Origin: a virus
Direction: 5' to 3' (one strand)
IMG/VR virus record: IMGVR_UViG_3300027985_001728
Coordinates: 1 to 23,955 of that record
DNA length: 23,955 nucleotides
Shown: piece by piece, positions 5,489 through 13,841 of the stretch
Numbering within the stretch: position 1 is the stretch's first letter
Layout of the letters: every line of letters starts with the position of its first letter
Program-made: the position numbers and the translations under genes
The notes under the pieces: model-generated
Database searches by the model: none
What the model was told of the DNA's origin: nothing
The model's input: the letters and a program-made list of their open reading frames with translations, nothing else

Positions 5489-7786
5489 ATGCCCATTAAC
5501 CCGCATAGCCTTAAACCGGTCGAGCTTGTCCGGTTGATGAACTCAACGCCACTGGGAACGGTGATGCGGCAAGGGGCTATATACCGGCAGCAGAACCGGG
5601 CGGGGATGCGTATAGGGGATGGTAAGACTATAGATCTGGTGCGATATGTCGCATGGCTGTTTCTGGAGTGGCGGCGGGTACTGCTGGAAGATCATAAGAA
5701 TGATAACCTGTCCTATGCTGAGCGTCACCGTTTATATGCTGCTGAGCGTTCCCGACGGTTGTCTGAATCGGTGCGTGACATCGGTGAATTACCACCGGTT
5801 GAGGATAAAGAACGCCGGGAATCCTGCCGCTATGACCTATCCCGTTTCATCATGACTTACGCCCCTGAAGGCAAAGACCCGTTCTCGGATGATCATTTCC
5901 GGGTAATCAAGCGTATTGAGAACGCGATCTTTCATGGCGGACGCTTTGTGGAGGCGGTATTCCGAGGGTTTGGCAAATCCACCATATCGGAATTGACCGC
6001 TGTCTGGGCGGCGTGTTACGGCCATAAACGGTTCATCCCGATTATTGGTGCGAACCAGACCCGTGCCACGGATAACCTCGATTCCATCAAAGGCATCTTT
6101 GAGAGTGATCAGCTCTTTGCTGATTTCCCGGAAGTTTGTTACCCCATCCAGAAACTGGAAGGCATCAACCAGCGATCACATGGTCAGCTATACCGTGGCG
6201 AACCTACACATATTGAATGGTCAGCGGATTACTTGGTGCTGCCGATGATTGAAGGCTCGGAAGCTTCCGGCAGCGTGATTCTTGCCTGCGGGATCACCAG
6301 TTCCAAAGTACGCGGCATGAAAAAGCGCCGGGGGGATGGCGTACAGTTGCGCCCGGACTTTGTCATTATTGATGACCCGCAGGATGAGGAATCGGCGTCC
6401 AGTCCGCAGCAGATCAATAAACGCCTGAATATTATCCGTAAAGCCATTATTCGTTCTGCCGGGCATACCACGGGAATGTCAGTCGTAATGCCGTGTACCG
6501 TGATCCAGAAAGATGATCTGGTAGATCAGCTGCTTGACCCAAAAAAAAATCCGGCATGGCAGGGAGAACGGATTCCCTTTGTGCAGAAGTGGTCGGATAG
6601 CCATGAGGATAAATGGCTGGATGAATATGCCCGGTTACGTAATACCTATAATCCCGATGACCCGGACGATCAGCTGCGGGCGCGAGCTGAAGCCAACGCC
6701 TATTATGCAGCAAACCGTAAGAATATGGATAAGGGCTGTGTGGTATCCTGGGATTTTTGCTTTGCCGAAGACGAAGGGGAAATATCAGCGATCCAGCATG
6801 CCTATAACGCGCTGATTGATGATGGGGAGGAAGTATTTGCCAGTGAATTCCAGAATGCACCACTGGCAGCACCCGAGGAAGATGGCCAGCTGACCATTGA
6901 TGAAATCCTGTTAAGACTGAACAATCTCAAACGTTATAACGTCCCCACCTCCTGTGAGAAGTTGACCGCGTTTATTGATGTGCAGGGAAAATGTCTCTAT
7001 TACGTTGTCTGCGCTTGGACGGTCAATTTCACCGGCTACATTGTAGATTACGGTATATTCCCTGATCCGCATAAAAGTTACATCTCTTTGCGGGAAATAA
7101 AGAAGACGCTGCAGATGGTGTTTCCCGGTACGGGACAGGAAGGTGCGTGGCGTGCCGGATTTGAAGCACTGACAGAAAAACTGATAGAGCGTGAATGGAA
7201 ACGTGATGACGGGACGGTTCTGCGGATCAGCCGCTGCCTGATTGACGCCAATGACGGTAACGCAGCGCAAACCGTGTATGATTTCTGCCGCCAGAGCAAA
7301 TACGCTGCAATAGTAATGCCTAGTCGTGGTAAAGGGATTACGGCCTCATCTACCCCGTTTTCTGATTATCGCCGTAAAGTCGGTGACCGTATTTCAGAAT
7401 GGAACTGGCGTATCCCGGCTGCACCTACTCGTAATGCCGTGCGTTATATCCTGTATGATACCAATTACTGGAAATCCTTTGTGCGTTCCCGCTGGCGGGT
7501 GGCGCTGGGTGATCCTGGTAGTTTGTCCATATTCGGCAAGCGTGCTGAATCCATCAAAATGTTCTCTGAGCACATGGTCTCTGAGTATTCAGTGCGCACT
7601 GAAGGCCGTGGGCGGGTAGTCGATGAATGGTCGCTACGTCCGGGTAGAACGGAAAACCATTTCTGGGACTGCCTTGTCGGTTGTGCCGTTGCCGCTTCCG
7701 AGCAGGGAGTCGTCTTATCCGGCTCCACCCCAACAGGCAAGGTACGTAAACCCGCCATTAAACTGTCTGCATTACAAAAACGCTAA
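5489..7786 (+). CDS. Phage terminase large subunit
   Basis: This 765-residue packaging motor pumps DNA into the prohead and cuts the concatemer. The ATPase domain has a Walker A variant RGFGKST (159-165) and Walker B FVIIDDPQDE (291-300, acidic D295/D296). The C-terminal nuclease, of RNase H fold, has the acidic residues expected to bind metal: D497 in AFIDVQG, D586 in LIDANDG and D727 in HFWDCLVGCAVAAS. About 120 residues precede the ATPase domain and carry a small module resembling the upstream 67-residue protein. It is longer than many terminases (450-600), comparable to GpA-like ones. The start ATG has only a weak ribosome binding site (TAAAGG) 12 bases upstream, suggesting coupling to the preceding gene. 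Confidence 0.92.
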   Translation: MPINPHSLKPVELVRLMNSTPLGTVMRQGAIYRQQNRAGMRIGDGKTIDLVRYVAWLFLEWRRVLLEDHKNDNLSYAERHRLYAAERSRRLSESVRDIGELPPVEDKERRESCRYDLSRFIMTYAPEGKDPFSDDHFRVIKRIENAIFHGGRFVEAVFRGFGKSTISELTAVWAACYGHKRFIPIIGANQTRATDNLDSIKGIFESDQLFADFPEVCYPIQKLEGINQRSHGQLYRGEPTHIEWSADYLVLPMIEGSEASGSVILACGITSSKVRGMKKRRGDGVQLRPDFVIIDDPQDEESASSPQQINKRLNIIRKAIIRSAGHTTGMSVVMPCTVIQKDDLVDQLLDPKKNPAWQGERIPFVQKWSDSHEDKWLDEYARLRNTYNPDDPDDQLRARAEANAYYAANRKNMDKGCVVSWDFCFAEDEGEISAIQHAYNALIDDGEEVFASEFQNAPLAAPEEDGQLTIDEILLRLNNLKRYNVPTSCEKLTAFIDVQGKCLYYVVCAWTVNFTGYIVDYGIFPDPHKSYISLREIKKTLQMVFPGTGQEGAWRAGFEALTEKLIEREWKRDDGTVLRISRCLIDANDGNAAQTVYDFCRQSKYAAIVMPSRGKGITASSTPFSDYRRKVGDRISEWNWRIPAAPTRNAVRYILYDTNYWKSFVRSRWRVALGDPGSLSIFGKRAESIKMFSEHMVSEYSVRTEGRGRVVDEWSLRPGRTENHFWDCLVGCAVAASEQGVVLSGSTPTGKVRKPAIKLSALQKR

Positions 7787-7819
7787 TCCGTAATTCATGC
7801 CAAACGCATTCTTGTTTAA

Positions 7820-7827
7820 CTCACACC
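7820..7827 (+). promoter_or_regulatory. Recurrent leader motif YTCACACC, copy 1
   Basis: CTCACACC lies 8 bases before the TTTTGGAG ribosome binding region of the sigma-like gene. The same octamer occurs before the genes at 8,453, 8,719 and 13,842. Confidence 0.35.
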
Positions 7828-7846
7828 TAAATTTTGGAGATATCTC

Positions 7847-8350
7847 ATGCCTGAAGAAACTGTATTACCTGTAAACCCCGAAGAATTGCTGACCCTCGGA
7901 AAAATGTATGCGTACATCTGTGCAGTACCGGAAAATCTATTTGAGGATGCGGTACAGGAATTTGCTATTGGTGCATGGCAGGCGGTAATGTCTGCAAACA
8001 ATGAAGACAATCTCCGGGCGTTTCAGGTCAAAGCCGGTCAGTGGGCTATGTTAAACTTTCTCAAAGCTGAAATGCGTTACCGCAGAAGTCAGCAGCGGAT
8101 CATGGAGATGAAATTCAGTACGACGACTACGCCGGTGACTCCGCTGGATGAGACGATTCAGAAAGAGCAGGCAGAACAGATCGATATCTTTCTGAATTCA
8201 TTGCAGGATACAGAAAAGGCGGTAGTAAATGGTGTCGTTATGGATGGCAAGACCCAGGAAGAGGTCGCAAAGGAAAACAATACCAATCAAAGCACAGTAT
8301 CGAGAATTCTCAATAAGATATTTCATAAAATTCTGAAAAACATTGCATAA
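7847..8350 (+). CDS. Sigma-70-like transcription factor
   Basis: The 167-residue protein has the two-domain layout of a small (ECF-type) sigma factor. Residues 25-90 (NLFEDAVQEFAIGAWQAV ... LKAEMRYRRSQQRI) resemble region 2, which binds core polymerase and the -10 element. Residues 115-165 (LNSLQDTEKAVVNGVVMDG, KTQEEVAKENNTNQSTVSRI) form a clear region-4 helix-turn-helix. TTTTGGAG sits 10 bases before the ATG. It lies between terminase and portal in the head operon, an unusual place for a transcription factor. It may turn on late genes, including its own operon. A purely DNA-binding packaging accessory that borrowed the sigma fold is an alternative. Confidence 0.75.
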   Translation: MPEETVLPVNPEELLTLGKMYAYICAVPENLFEDAVQEFAIGAWQAVMSANNEDNLRAFQVKAGQWAMLNFLKAEMRYRRSQQRIMEMKFSTTTTPVTPLDETIQKEQAEQIDIFLNSLQDTEKAVVNGVVMDGKTQEEVAKENNTNQSTVSRILNKIFHKILKNIA

Positions 8351-8430
8351 AAATCAGTCGGCAGTTGTTAATACTTATAGAAAGTCTTGTTTTCACTTCT
8401 ATCGCTCTGCACATCAAAACCTCATTCAAT

Positions 8431-8438
8431 TTCACACC
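8431..8438 (+). promoter_or_regulatory. Recurrent leader motif YTCACACC, copy 2
   Basis: TTCACACC lies 14 bases before the start codon at 8,453, with TAAGGA between. It is one of four near-identical sites in leaders of head and tail genes. Confidence 0.35.
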
Positions 8439-8452
8439 ATAAGGATTCTATT

Positions 8453-8647
8453 ATGTCTGATGATCTCAGCGAATCTATCGCGGAATCCGCCAAAAGCCCT
8501 AAACGAGCTCAGGGGGATTCCGGCAGTGTCGAGCAGCATTCATTGACTGAACAGATTGAGGCTGACCGCTATCTGGCTTCAAAGAATGCCGCCAAATCAA
8601 AGAACAGCGGCCTGCGTATCAGTAAACTCCTCCCACCCGGTGCATGA
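8453..8647 (+). CDS. Small head protein candidate (gpW-like position)
   Basis: This 64-residue protein starts at the ATG after TAAGGATTCTATT. An in-frame alternative upstream start lacks a ribosome binding site. It reads as a polar, disordered N-terminal third (acidic then SPKRAQGDSGSV) followed by a helix, HSLTEQIEADRYLASKNAA, and a short tail RISKLLPPGA. Between terminase and portal, lambda-like phages encode gpW, a 68-residue head-tail joining protein. Size and position fit, but I see no direct sequence match to gpW. Function is therefore by context only. Confidence 0.5.
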   Translation: MSDDLSESIAESAKSPKRAQGDSGSVEQHSLTEQIEADRYLASKNAAKSKNSGLRISKLLPPGA

Positions 8648-8689
8648 AACATCCAGCCTCTCTGCATTTCCCCTGATCCGCGCCACCCA

Positions 8690-8697
8690 TTCACACC
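8690..8697 (+). promoter_or_regulatory. Recurrent leader motif YTCACACC, copy 3
   Basis: TTCACACC is followed by TTTCCATTTTGGAG and the portal start codon at 8,719. The arrangement matches copy 1, which is also followed by ATTTTGGAG. Confidence 0.35.
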
Positions 8698-8718
8698 TTT
8701 CCATTTTGGAGCCGGTTT

Positions 8719-10176
8719 ATGTCAGAAGCCAGCGATCCTAAAAAGCCTGTTCGTATCAGCAGCCTGCGGATGGTGCCGGTACGCCGTTTTGTCGCTCGGT
8801 TTGATTCGGCAGAGACTACTGACCACAATCGCCGTCACTGGGCGCGGGCAGACAGTCTGTCGGCGGACGCGTCTGCGAGTTCCGGTATCCGTCATATCCT
8901 GCGTAATCGTTGCCGCTATGAGGTAGCAAACAATTCCTATGCACGCGGCATTGTCCTGACGATTGCCAATGACACCATCGGAACAGGGCCGCGTCTGCAG
9001 ATGCTCAGTGACAATGATAGTTTTAATCGTGCAGTGGAGCGGGATTTTCATCAATGGGCACAGGCAATTGAGCTGGCACATAAGCTGCGCACCATGCGGA
9101 TGTCCCGAACACAGGATGGTGAATCGTTTGCGATCATGGCAACAAATCCGAGAGTAGATCACCCGGTGCAGCTTGATATCAAACTGATTGAAGCGGAACA
9201 GGTGGCCAGTCCGTTCGGGATATTTCTGAGTCCAGAGGAGGTAGACGGAATTAAGCTGGATCGTTTCGGTAACCCGGTATCCTACCGCGTACTGCGCAAT
9301 CACCCCGGTGACATCGGCTTCCACAAATTCAGTGACGCGGTAACTGTTCCGGCTTCATCCATGCTACATATTTTCCGAGCCGACCGTCCGGGACAACACA
9401 GGGGTACACCTGAGATTGCCCCGGCCATTGAGCTGTTTGCGCAATTGAGGCGATTTACTCTGGCAGTATTATCCGCAGCGGAAGCGGCGGCAGACTTTGC
9501 CGGTATTCTGTACACCGATGCACCACCCAGTGGAGAAGCAGATCCGGTGGAGCCGATGGACCGGATTGAGCTGGAGCGAAATATGCTGCTAACCATGCCC
9601 GGTGGCTGGAAGATGGGGCAGGTAGAACCACAGCAACCAGCTACAACCTATGCGGAGTTCAAAAAAGAGATTCTTAATGAAATCGCACGCTGTCTGAACA
9701 TTCCGTACAATATCGCCGCCTGTAACAGTGGCGGTTACAATTACGCGTCAGGCCGTATGGATCATCAGGTATATTACAAATCCATTCGTGTAGATCAGTC
9801 CTTTATTGCAAACCGCATTCTCGATCCACTGTTTAACGCATGGCTGCGGGAATACCTGATCGTTACCGGATTTACATACGCCAATCTATCCCGTGCCAGT
9901 CCTGTATATGCAATGGGGCTCTCCCAAAAAATGCCCGGCCCGGCTCGGGTCCCGTCGCTGGCGACACGCCAGTGGTTTTGGGACGGGATGGAGCATGTCG
10001 ATCCGGCGAAGGAAGCCAACGCCCAGAAGACTCGACTGGCCAATCACACCACAACTCTGGCAAACGAGTACGCCCGTCAGGGCAAGGACTGGGAGACTGA
10101 GCTTCGTCAGCGTGGCCGCGAAAAGAAGCTGATGGACGAACTCGGCTTAACCCAATCCGACATCAAACTGAAATAA
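8719..10176 (+). CDS. Portal protein, lambda type
   Basis: The 485-residue protein matches the lambda-family portal (Phage_portal_2 type). This is the twelve-fold ring at one capsid vertex through which DNA enters and to which the tail attaches. Recognisable blocks are YARGIVLTIANDTIGTGPRL (about residue 75-95), the DGESFAIMATNP region, IFRADRPGQHRGTPEIAPAI and KEILNEIARCLNIPYNIAAC followed by SGGYNYASGRMDHQ. The length is near the family norm of about 480-530. The start follows TTTTGGAGCCGGTTT. The C-terminus is charged (RQRGREKKLMDELGLTQSDI). It is preceded by the small head protein and followed by the protease-capsid fusion, the standard head gene order. Confidence 0.92.
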   Translation: MSEASDPKKPVRISSLRMVPVRRFVARFDSAETTDHNRRHWARADSLSADASASSGIRHILRNRCRYEVANNSYARGIVLTIANDTIGTGPRLQMLSDNDSFNRAVERDFHQWAQAIELAHKLRTMRMSRTQDGESFAIMATNPRVDHPVQLDIKLIEAEQVASPFGIFLSPEEVDGIKLDRFGNPVSYRVLRNHPGDIGFHKFSDAVTVPASSMLHIFRADRPGQHRGTPEIAPAIELFAQLRRFTLAVLSAAEAAADFAGILYTDAPPSGEADPVEPMDRIELERNMLLTMPGGWKMGQVEPQQPATTYAEFKKEILNEIARCLNIPYNIAACNSGGYNYASGRMDHQVYYKSIRVDQSFIANRILDPLFNAWLREYLIVTGFTYANLSRASPVYAMGLSQKMPGPARVPSLATRQWFWDGMEHVDPAKEANAQKTRLANHTTTLANEYARQGKDWETELRQRGREKKLMDELGLTQSDIKLK

Positions 10177-10235
10177 TCTCCGCAACATCTCCTGTTTCAT
10201 CGTTTTTCATTTCCCTTTTTTCGGAGGTAATTCCT

Positions 10236-12233
10236 ATGGACGAATTCTGTGTAATTGAGGCGCAGGCTGGCAGTAACGGCAATCCGCGTGTCATTGGTAT
10301 GGCGTATAGCGGTGGCAAGATGAACCTTACTGGCTGGCGGCATCCCGTGGTGGTCGACCTTGCGGGTCTACAGATGAATGATCCGGTGCCGCTGCTGGCG
10401 AACCATGAAAACCGTACCGCCAGCCGGGTGGGTATTGTTGAAGCTCGTGCGGAAGACGGCATGCTCAATATTGAGGGCGAGATCTTCTCAAAAAGCGGTA
10501 CAGCCACCGGGATTGTCGAGCAGGCAAAAGCCGGTGGGCAGACACCGGTCAGTGGTGATTGGCAGCTCTCCATTGGCGCGGAAGTGAAAGAGGCGCAGTT
10601 GATTGCCAAAGGGCAGAGTGTCAAGGTCAATGGTGTGATGCAGGACGGCCCGTTCTATCATGTCAAAGCTGCGGTATTGCGGGAAGTGTCCGTTGTTGCC
10701 GTCGGTGCGGACGCCAGTACCCGTATGAAGGTAGGCGCCAGCTTTAACCTCACCGGTGAAACACCTGAGTCTGTCATTGCCACAAACAATGCTAACACCA
10801 ATACGGCTACTTCTCAGCCAAACACGCCTGACACCAACCCGAACGATAATCCCCATCCCCCGATTGCCGCGTCGGGTAATAACAATTCACAGAACGATAT
10901 CTCCGCTGACGCAGTGCGGCTGGAAGCGGAGCGTGCCATCCGGGCTGAACGTGACCGGGTACGGGATATTCAGGCAATCTTCGATGGGGAATTCCCCAAG
11001 ATCGAACATGAAGCAATCAGTGCGGGATGGGATCTTGAGCGCACCCGTTCTGTTGTCCTCAAGGCAATCCGCGATTCTCGTCCGCAGTCTGAAGTTGGGA
11101 TCGTGGTGTCAGCGGACTTTACACCGGCTGATAACGCAGCCATGCTCGAAGCTGCTTTGTGCCTGCGTACCGGCATTGATGAAAATGAATTGATCACGCA
11201 GTTTGGCGAGCAGACTGTGACCCGCGCCCGCCGGGAGCGTGACATTTCCCTGCAGCAGCTGTTTGTGGAATGTGCCCGCATTGAAGGTAAATCCATCCCG
11301 CGCAGCTTCGGCAACGACACTATCCGCGCGGCTTTCAGTACGGTTGCCTTGCCCGGAATCCTGAATAACGTGGCAAATAAACGGCTTCTGAAATCCTTTA
11401 CCGCGCAGCCGATTGTGGCGACGCGTCTGTGCAGTGAAGGTGAACTGACCGATTTCAAGGAATCCGAGCGTTACCGCCTGACTGATGTCGGTGATCTTGA
11501 GCCGGTGGCTCCTGACGGGGAACTCAAGCACGGCGGGTTGAAGGAAGACAAAGCAGTAAACCAGCTTGAGACCTTCGGCAAGGTATTTGCCCTTACCCGC
11601 CAGATGATATTTAATGATGACCTCGGCGCGTTCCTGAAAGTTCCTGACGGTATGGGGGGACGCGCAGCGCGTAAGATTGACCAGTTATTCTTCACCCGTC
11701 TCCTGTCCAATCCCAACAGTCTCTTTTCCACCGATCACAAGAATTACAGTAGCGGCACGGATTCCGCGCTGTCAGCGACCAGTCTGGCAACAGCTACCCA
11801 GATGTTTCAGGATCAGGTGGATTCTGACGGACAACCGATCAATGTCGCTCCGAAGTTTATTCTGGTGCCGACGGCTCTGAAGATCACGGCCCGTGAGATT
11901 CTTAACAGTATCAGCTTCTTTGCTACCGGTAGCGCCAATGTCACCCGTATCCCCACCTACAACGCTCTGGCTGATGAAAACCTGACCATCGTTGTCAGCC
12001 CGTATCTCTCCAACACAAACTATACCGGTGCGTCCACCAAGGCATGGTATCTCTTTGCCGATCCCGGCATCGTTGACACCTTTGAGATTGGCTATCTGCG
12101 TGGTCGCAGGACACCGGTTGTCGAGCAGGGCGAAGCTGATTTTGACACCCTCGGCATCAAGTTCCGTGTTTTCTTCGACCTTGGTGTGCGTGAGCAGGAC
12201 TGGCGTGGGGTATTCAAGTCAAACGGTGAATGA
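10236..12233 (+). CDS. Prohead protease / major capsid protein fusion (Mu gpT-like)
   Basis: One 665-residue chain joins two phage head functions. Residues 1 to about 175 resemble an HK97/herpes-type prohead protease, with candidate catalytic H57 (LLANHENRTASRVGIVEA) and S112 (WQLSIGAEVKEA). A Pro/Asn/Thr-rich linker (about 190-220) and a charged helical region (RLEAERAIRAERDRVRDI), likely scaffold-like, follow. From about residue 340 (QLFVECARIEGKSIPRSF) to the end is a Mu gpT-like major capsid domain (FGKVFALTRQMIFNDDL, KFILVPTALKITAREIL, ending GVREQDWRGVF). The start follows TTCGGAGGTAATTCCT, a strong ribosome binding site. The protease would process the scaffold and release the shell subunit during capsid maturation. 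The cleavage site is not obvious by eye. Confidence 0.88.
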   Translation: MDEFCVIEAQAGSNGNPRVIGMAYSGGKMNLTGWRHPVVVDLAGLQMNDPVPLLANHENRTASRVGIVEARAEDGMLNIEGEIFSKSGTATGIVEQAKAGGQTPVSGDWQLSIGAEVKEAQLIAKGQSVKVNGVMQDGPFYHVKAAVLREVSVVAVGADASTRMKVGASFNLTGETPESVIATNNANTNTATSQPNTPDTNPNDNPHPPIAASGNNNSQNDISADAVRLEAERAIRAERDRVRDIQAIFDGEFPKIEHEAISAGWDLERTRSVVLKAIRDSRPQSEVGIVVSADFTPADNAAMLEAALCLRTGIDENELITQFGEQTVTRARRERDISLQQLFVECARIEGKSIPRSFGNDTIRAAFSTVALPGILNNVANKRLLKSFTAQPIVATRLCSEGELTDFKESERYRLTDVGDLEPVAPDGELKHGGLKEDKAVNQLETFGKVFALTRQMIFNDDLGAFLKVPDGMGGRAARKIDQLFFTRLLSNPNSLFSTDHKNYSSGTDSALSATSLATATQMFQDQVDSDGQPINVAPKFILVPTALKITAREILNSISFFATGSANVTRIPTYNALADENLTIVVSPYLSNTNYTGASTKAWYLFADPGIVDTFEIGYLRGRRTPVVEQGEADFDTLGIKFRVFFDLGVREQDWRGVFKSNGE

Positions 12234-12289
12234 TACTGGTACTCTAGCACTTTGGATATTTTCAATTTCACTTTTGATGGAGAATTATC

Positions 12290-12622
12290 ATGACTGCGAC
12301 CTTTATACAGCGCGGGGACTCAATTGATCATGTACCTGAAGAGGATATTGCTGCAGGACAGATTGTTGTGATCGGTGATCTTGTAGGAATTGCTAAGCTG
12401 GATATTAAGGCTGGTACCCGTGGGGCGCTGGCACTTACAGGAATCTTCACAATTCCAAAATGGACCGGTGCTGTTGATGCCGGAACAAAGATGTACTGGG
12501 ATACGGAAGCTGCAACAACTGATGCGGATGACGGAAGTGGCAACGCGCTGCCCTATATCGGAAAATCTGTATATGCAACCGTAAATGCAGATACGACCAT
12601 TGTCGTTCGACTTTGTCCGTAA
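12290..12622 (+). CDS. DUF2190-like capsid decoration protein
   Basis: This 110-residue protein, starting after GATGGAGAATTATC, is almost entirely beta: IAAGQIVVIGDLVGIAKLDI, ALALTGIFTIPK, AGTKMYWDTEA and YIGKSVYATVNADTTIVVRL. This pattern (a promoted G-D-L-V-G-I turn, then A-L-x-x-x-G-x-F, then G-x-x-x-Y-W-D) is that of the DUF2190 family. These are small capsid-surface proteins encoded right after the capsid gene in many phages and thought to stabilise the shell. Position and size both fit. It lacks Cys residues apart from one near the C-terminus. Confidence 0.75.
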   Translation: MTATFIQRGDSIDHVPEEDIAAGQIVVIGDLVGIAKLDIKAGTRGALALTGIFTIPKWTGAVDAGTKMYWDTEAATTDADDGSGNALPYIGKSVYATVNADTTIVVRLCP

Positions 12623-12648
12623 CCAACTATCCTGTTTAGGAGAAACCG

Positions 12649-13032
12649 ATGAGTGACCTGCTTGAAGCTGGCGCGATATGGCTGGAAAGCATGCGCACAA
12701 AACACATGAGTAAATCCGTGATGTACTGCCGTGGCGGGGAGAGCGTTATCCTCCCTGCCACGATCGGCAGAACAGTCTTTGAAGTGGAACGGGAAACCGG
12801 TGCGTATGAACCTTATGAATCGCGTGATTTCCTTATTAGCGCTGCCGACTTGATCCTTTCCGGTGAACCGGTTCTTCCTGTTCTTGGAGACATCGTCAAA
12901 GAGACCGTTGACGGGAAAGTGTACGAGTATGAAGTAATGGCACCAGGCAGTGAACCGTGCTGGCGCTGGTCGGATACCTACCGGCATACTCTGCGGATTC
13001 ACACCAAACAAACTGACGTAAAGGAGGAATAA
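12649..13032 (+). CDS. Head completion / head-tail joining candidate
   Basis: The 127-residue protein starts after TTTAGGAGAAACCG, a good ribosome binding site. Recognisable features are an N-terminal helix (LLEAGAIWLESMRTKHMSKS), strands with RDFLISAADLILSGEPVLPV, and a C-terminal block GKVYEYEVMAPGSEPCWRWS followed by DTYRHTLRIHTKQ. I have seen this type of small protein after the capsid and decoration genes in phages with lambda-type portals, where it acts as a gpFII/attachment-like head-tail joiner. That role is by position and general resemblance. Its stop overlaps the next start (TAATG), so expression is coupled. Confidence 0.55.
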   Translation: MSDLLEAGAIWLESMRTKHMSKSVMYCRGGESVILPATIGRTVFEVERETGAYEPYESRDFLISAADLILSGEPVLPVLGDIVKETVDGKVYEYEVMAPGSEPCWRWSDTYRHTLRIHTKQTDVKEE

Positions 13033-13322
13033 TGGCACAGGATCAATTGATTGCGCTAATCATGAATGGTGGATTCACCGGCCTTGCGGCATTTCTGGTC
13101 TGGCGTCTGGCTACAGCGAGTGAAGCGGATCGGGAGGCTGCGAAGGAACGGGAGAACCGTATGGCAAAACGCATTGATCTACTGGAACGTAATTTGGTCG
13201 ATCTTACCGCACAGGGTGTTGAAGCTCAGAACAATCTTTCAGGTGCATTGAGGGAGTTGAAGGAAACGCTCAGTGACAAGCCCTGTCTGTTGGCTGTGGA
13301 AGATCACCGTAACCGGGCATAA
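13032..13322 (+). CDS. Small membrane protein with coiled coil, BhlA/UviB-like
   Basis: This 96-residue product has one N-terminal hydrophobic helix (LIALIMNGGFTGLAAFLVWRLA, about residues 6-27). A long charged helix follows (EADREAAKERENRMAKRIDL and LLERNLVDLTAQ) that looks like a coiled coil. This one-helix plus coiled-coil layout matches the BhlA/UviB holin-like family, whose members may permeabilise the host membrane. It sits in the head-tail module rather than beside an endolysin, and no endolysin is seen in the window. Translation is coupled to the upstream gene, with AAGGAGGAATA immediately before the ATG. Confidence 0.5.
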   Translation: MAQDQLIALIMNGGFTGLAAFLVWRLATASEADREAAKERENRMAKRIDLLERNLVDLTAQGVEAQNNLSGALRELKETLSDKPCLLAVEDHRNRA

Positions 13323-13346
13323 TCATTACGTTTACTGGAGACCTTT

Positions 13347-13772
13347 ATGAGCCGAATTACTGAAATTGCTGACGCGGTAGTGGAGGAATTGAACGGACAT
13401 GAATTCTCGCTTCCCTTCACTGCGTTACGGCATTACCAGCCGGTATATGATCTGCAGGAAATGAAATCGCTACACGTTACGGTAGTTCCTCGTGCGGCGG
13501 ATACTGCTGTACTTGATCGAACTAATTGCAAAGACATTGTGCAGATTGATATTGCCGTGCAGAAGAAACTAACGTCGATTACGCTGGAGGAGATTGATCC
13601 GTACATGGAACTGGTGCAGGAAATATCTGATTTCTTTAAGCAGCGGCGACTGAAAAATCTGCCGACTGTCATTTGGACCGGCACAACAAACAAACCAATC
13701 TATTCACCCGAGCATCTGCAGCAATTACACCAGTTCACCAGCGTTCTCACCATTTCTTTTCGTATTAATTGA
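13347..13772 (+). CDS. Tail terminator / head-tail connector candidate
   Basis: This 141-residue protein has mixed alpha/beta character: an N-terminal helix (ITEIADAVVEELNG), then strands (SLHVTVVPRAAD, IVQIDIAVQKKL), then a helix (IDPYMELVQEISDFFKQRR) and a final strand (FTSVLTISFRI). The beta-alpha arrangement and the size (about 130-145) fit phage tail terminator proteins, which cap the tail tube and join it to the head. These genes usually lie immediately before the tail tube gene, as here. No sequence motif proves it. The start follows TACTGGAGACCTTT. Confidence 0.5.
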   Translation: MSRITEIADAVVEELNGHEFSLPFTALRHYQPVYDLQEMKSLHVTVVPRAADTAVLDRTNCKDIVQIDIAVQKKLTSITLEEIDPYMELVQEISDFFKQRRLKNLPTVIWTGTTNKPIYSPEHLQQLHQFTSVLTISFRIN

Positions 13773-13812
13773 AACGCCCTTCTACGCAGCATTTCACTTA
13801 TCACTTCTATTT

Positions 13813-13820
13813 TTCACACC
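13813..13820 (+). promoter_or_regulatory. Recurrent leader motif YTCACACC, copy 4
   Basis: TTCACACC is followed by TGTTTACTCGGAGG and the start codon of the tail tube gene at 13,842. The 69-base leader around it is pyrimidine-rich, as are those before the other copies. Confidence 0.35.
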
Positions 13821-13841
13821 TGTTTACTCGGAGGATTTTCT

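Noticed and set aside
8722-9324. Minus-strand ORF of 200 codons inside the portal gene
   Set aside because: Antisense of portal coding sequence; no ribosome binding site or family resemblance.
12998-13005. YTCACACC inside the head joining gene
   Set aside because: It lies in coding sequence and is explained by the codons for Ile-His-Thr; not counted as a regulatory copy.
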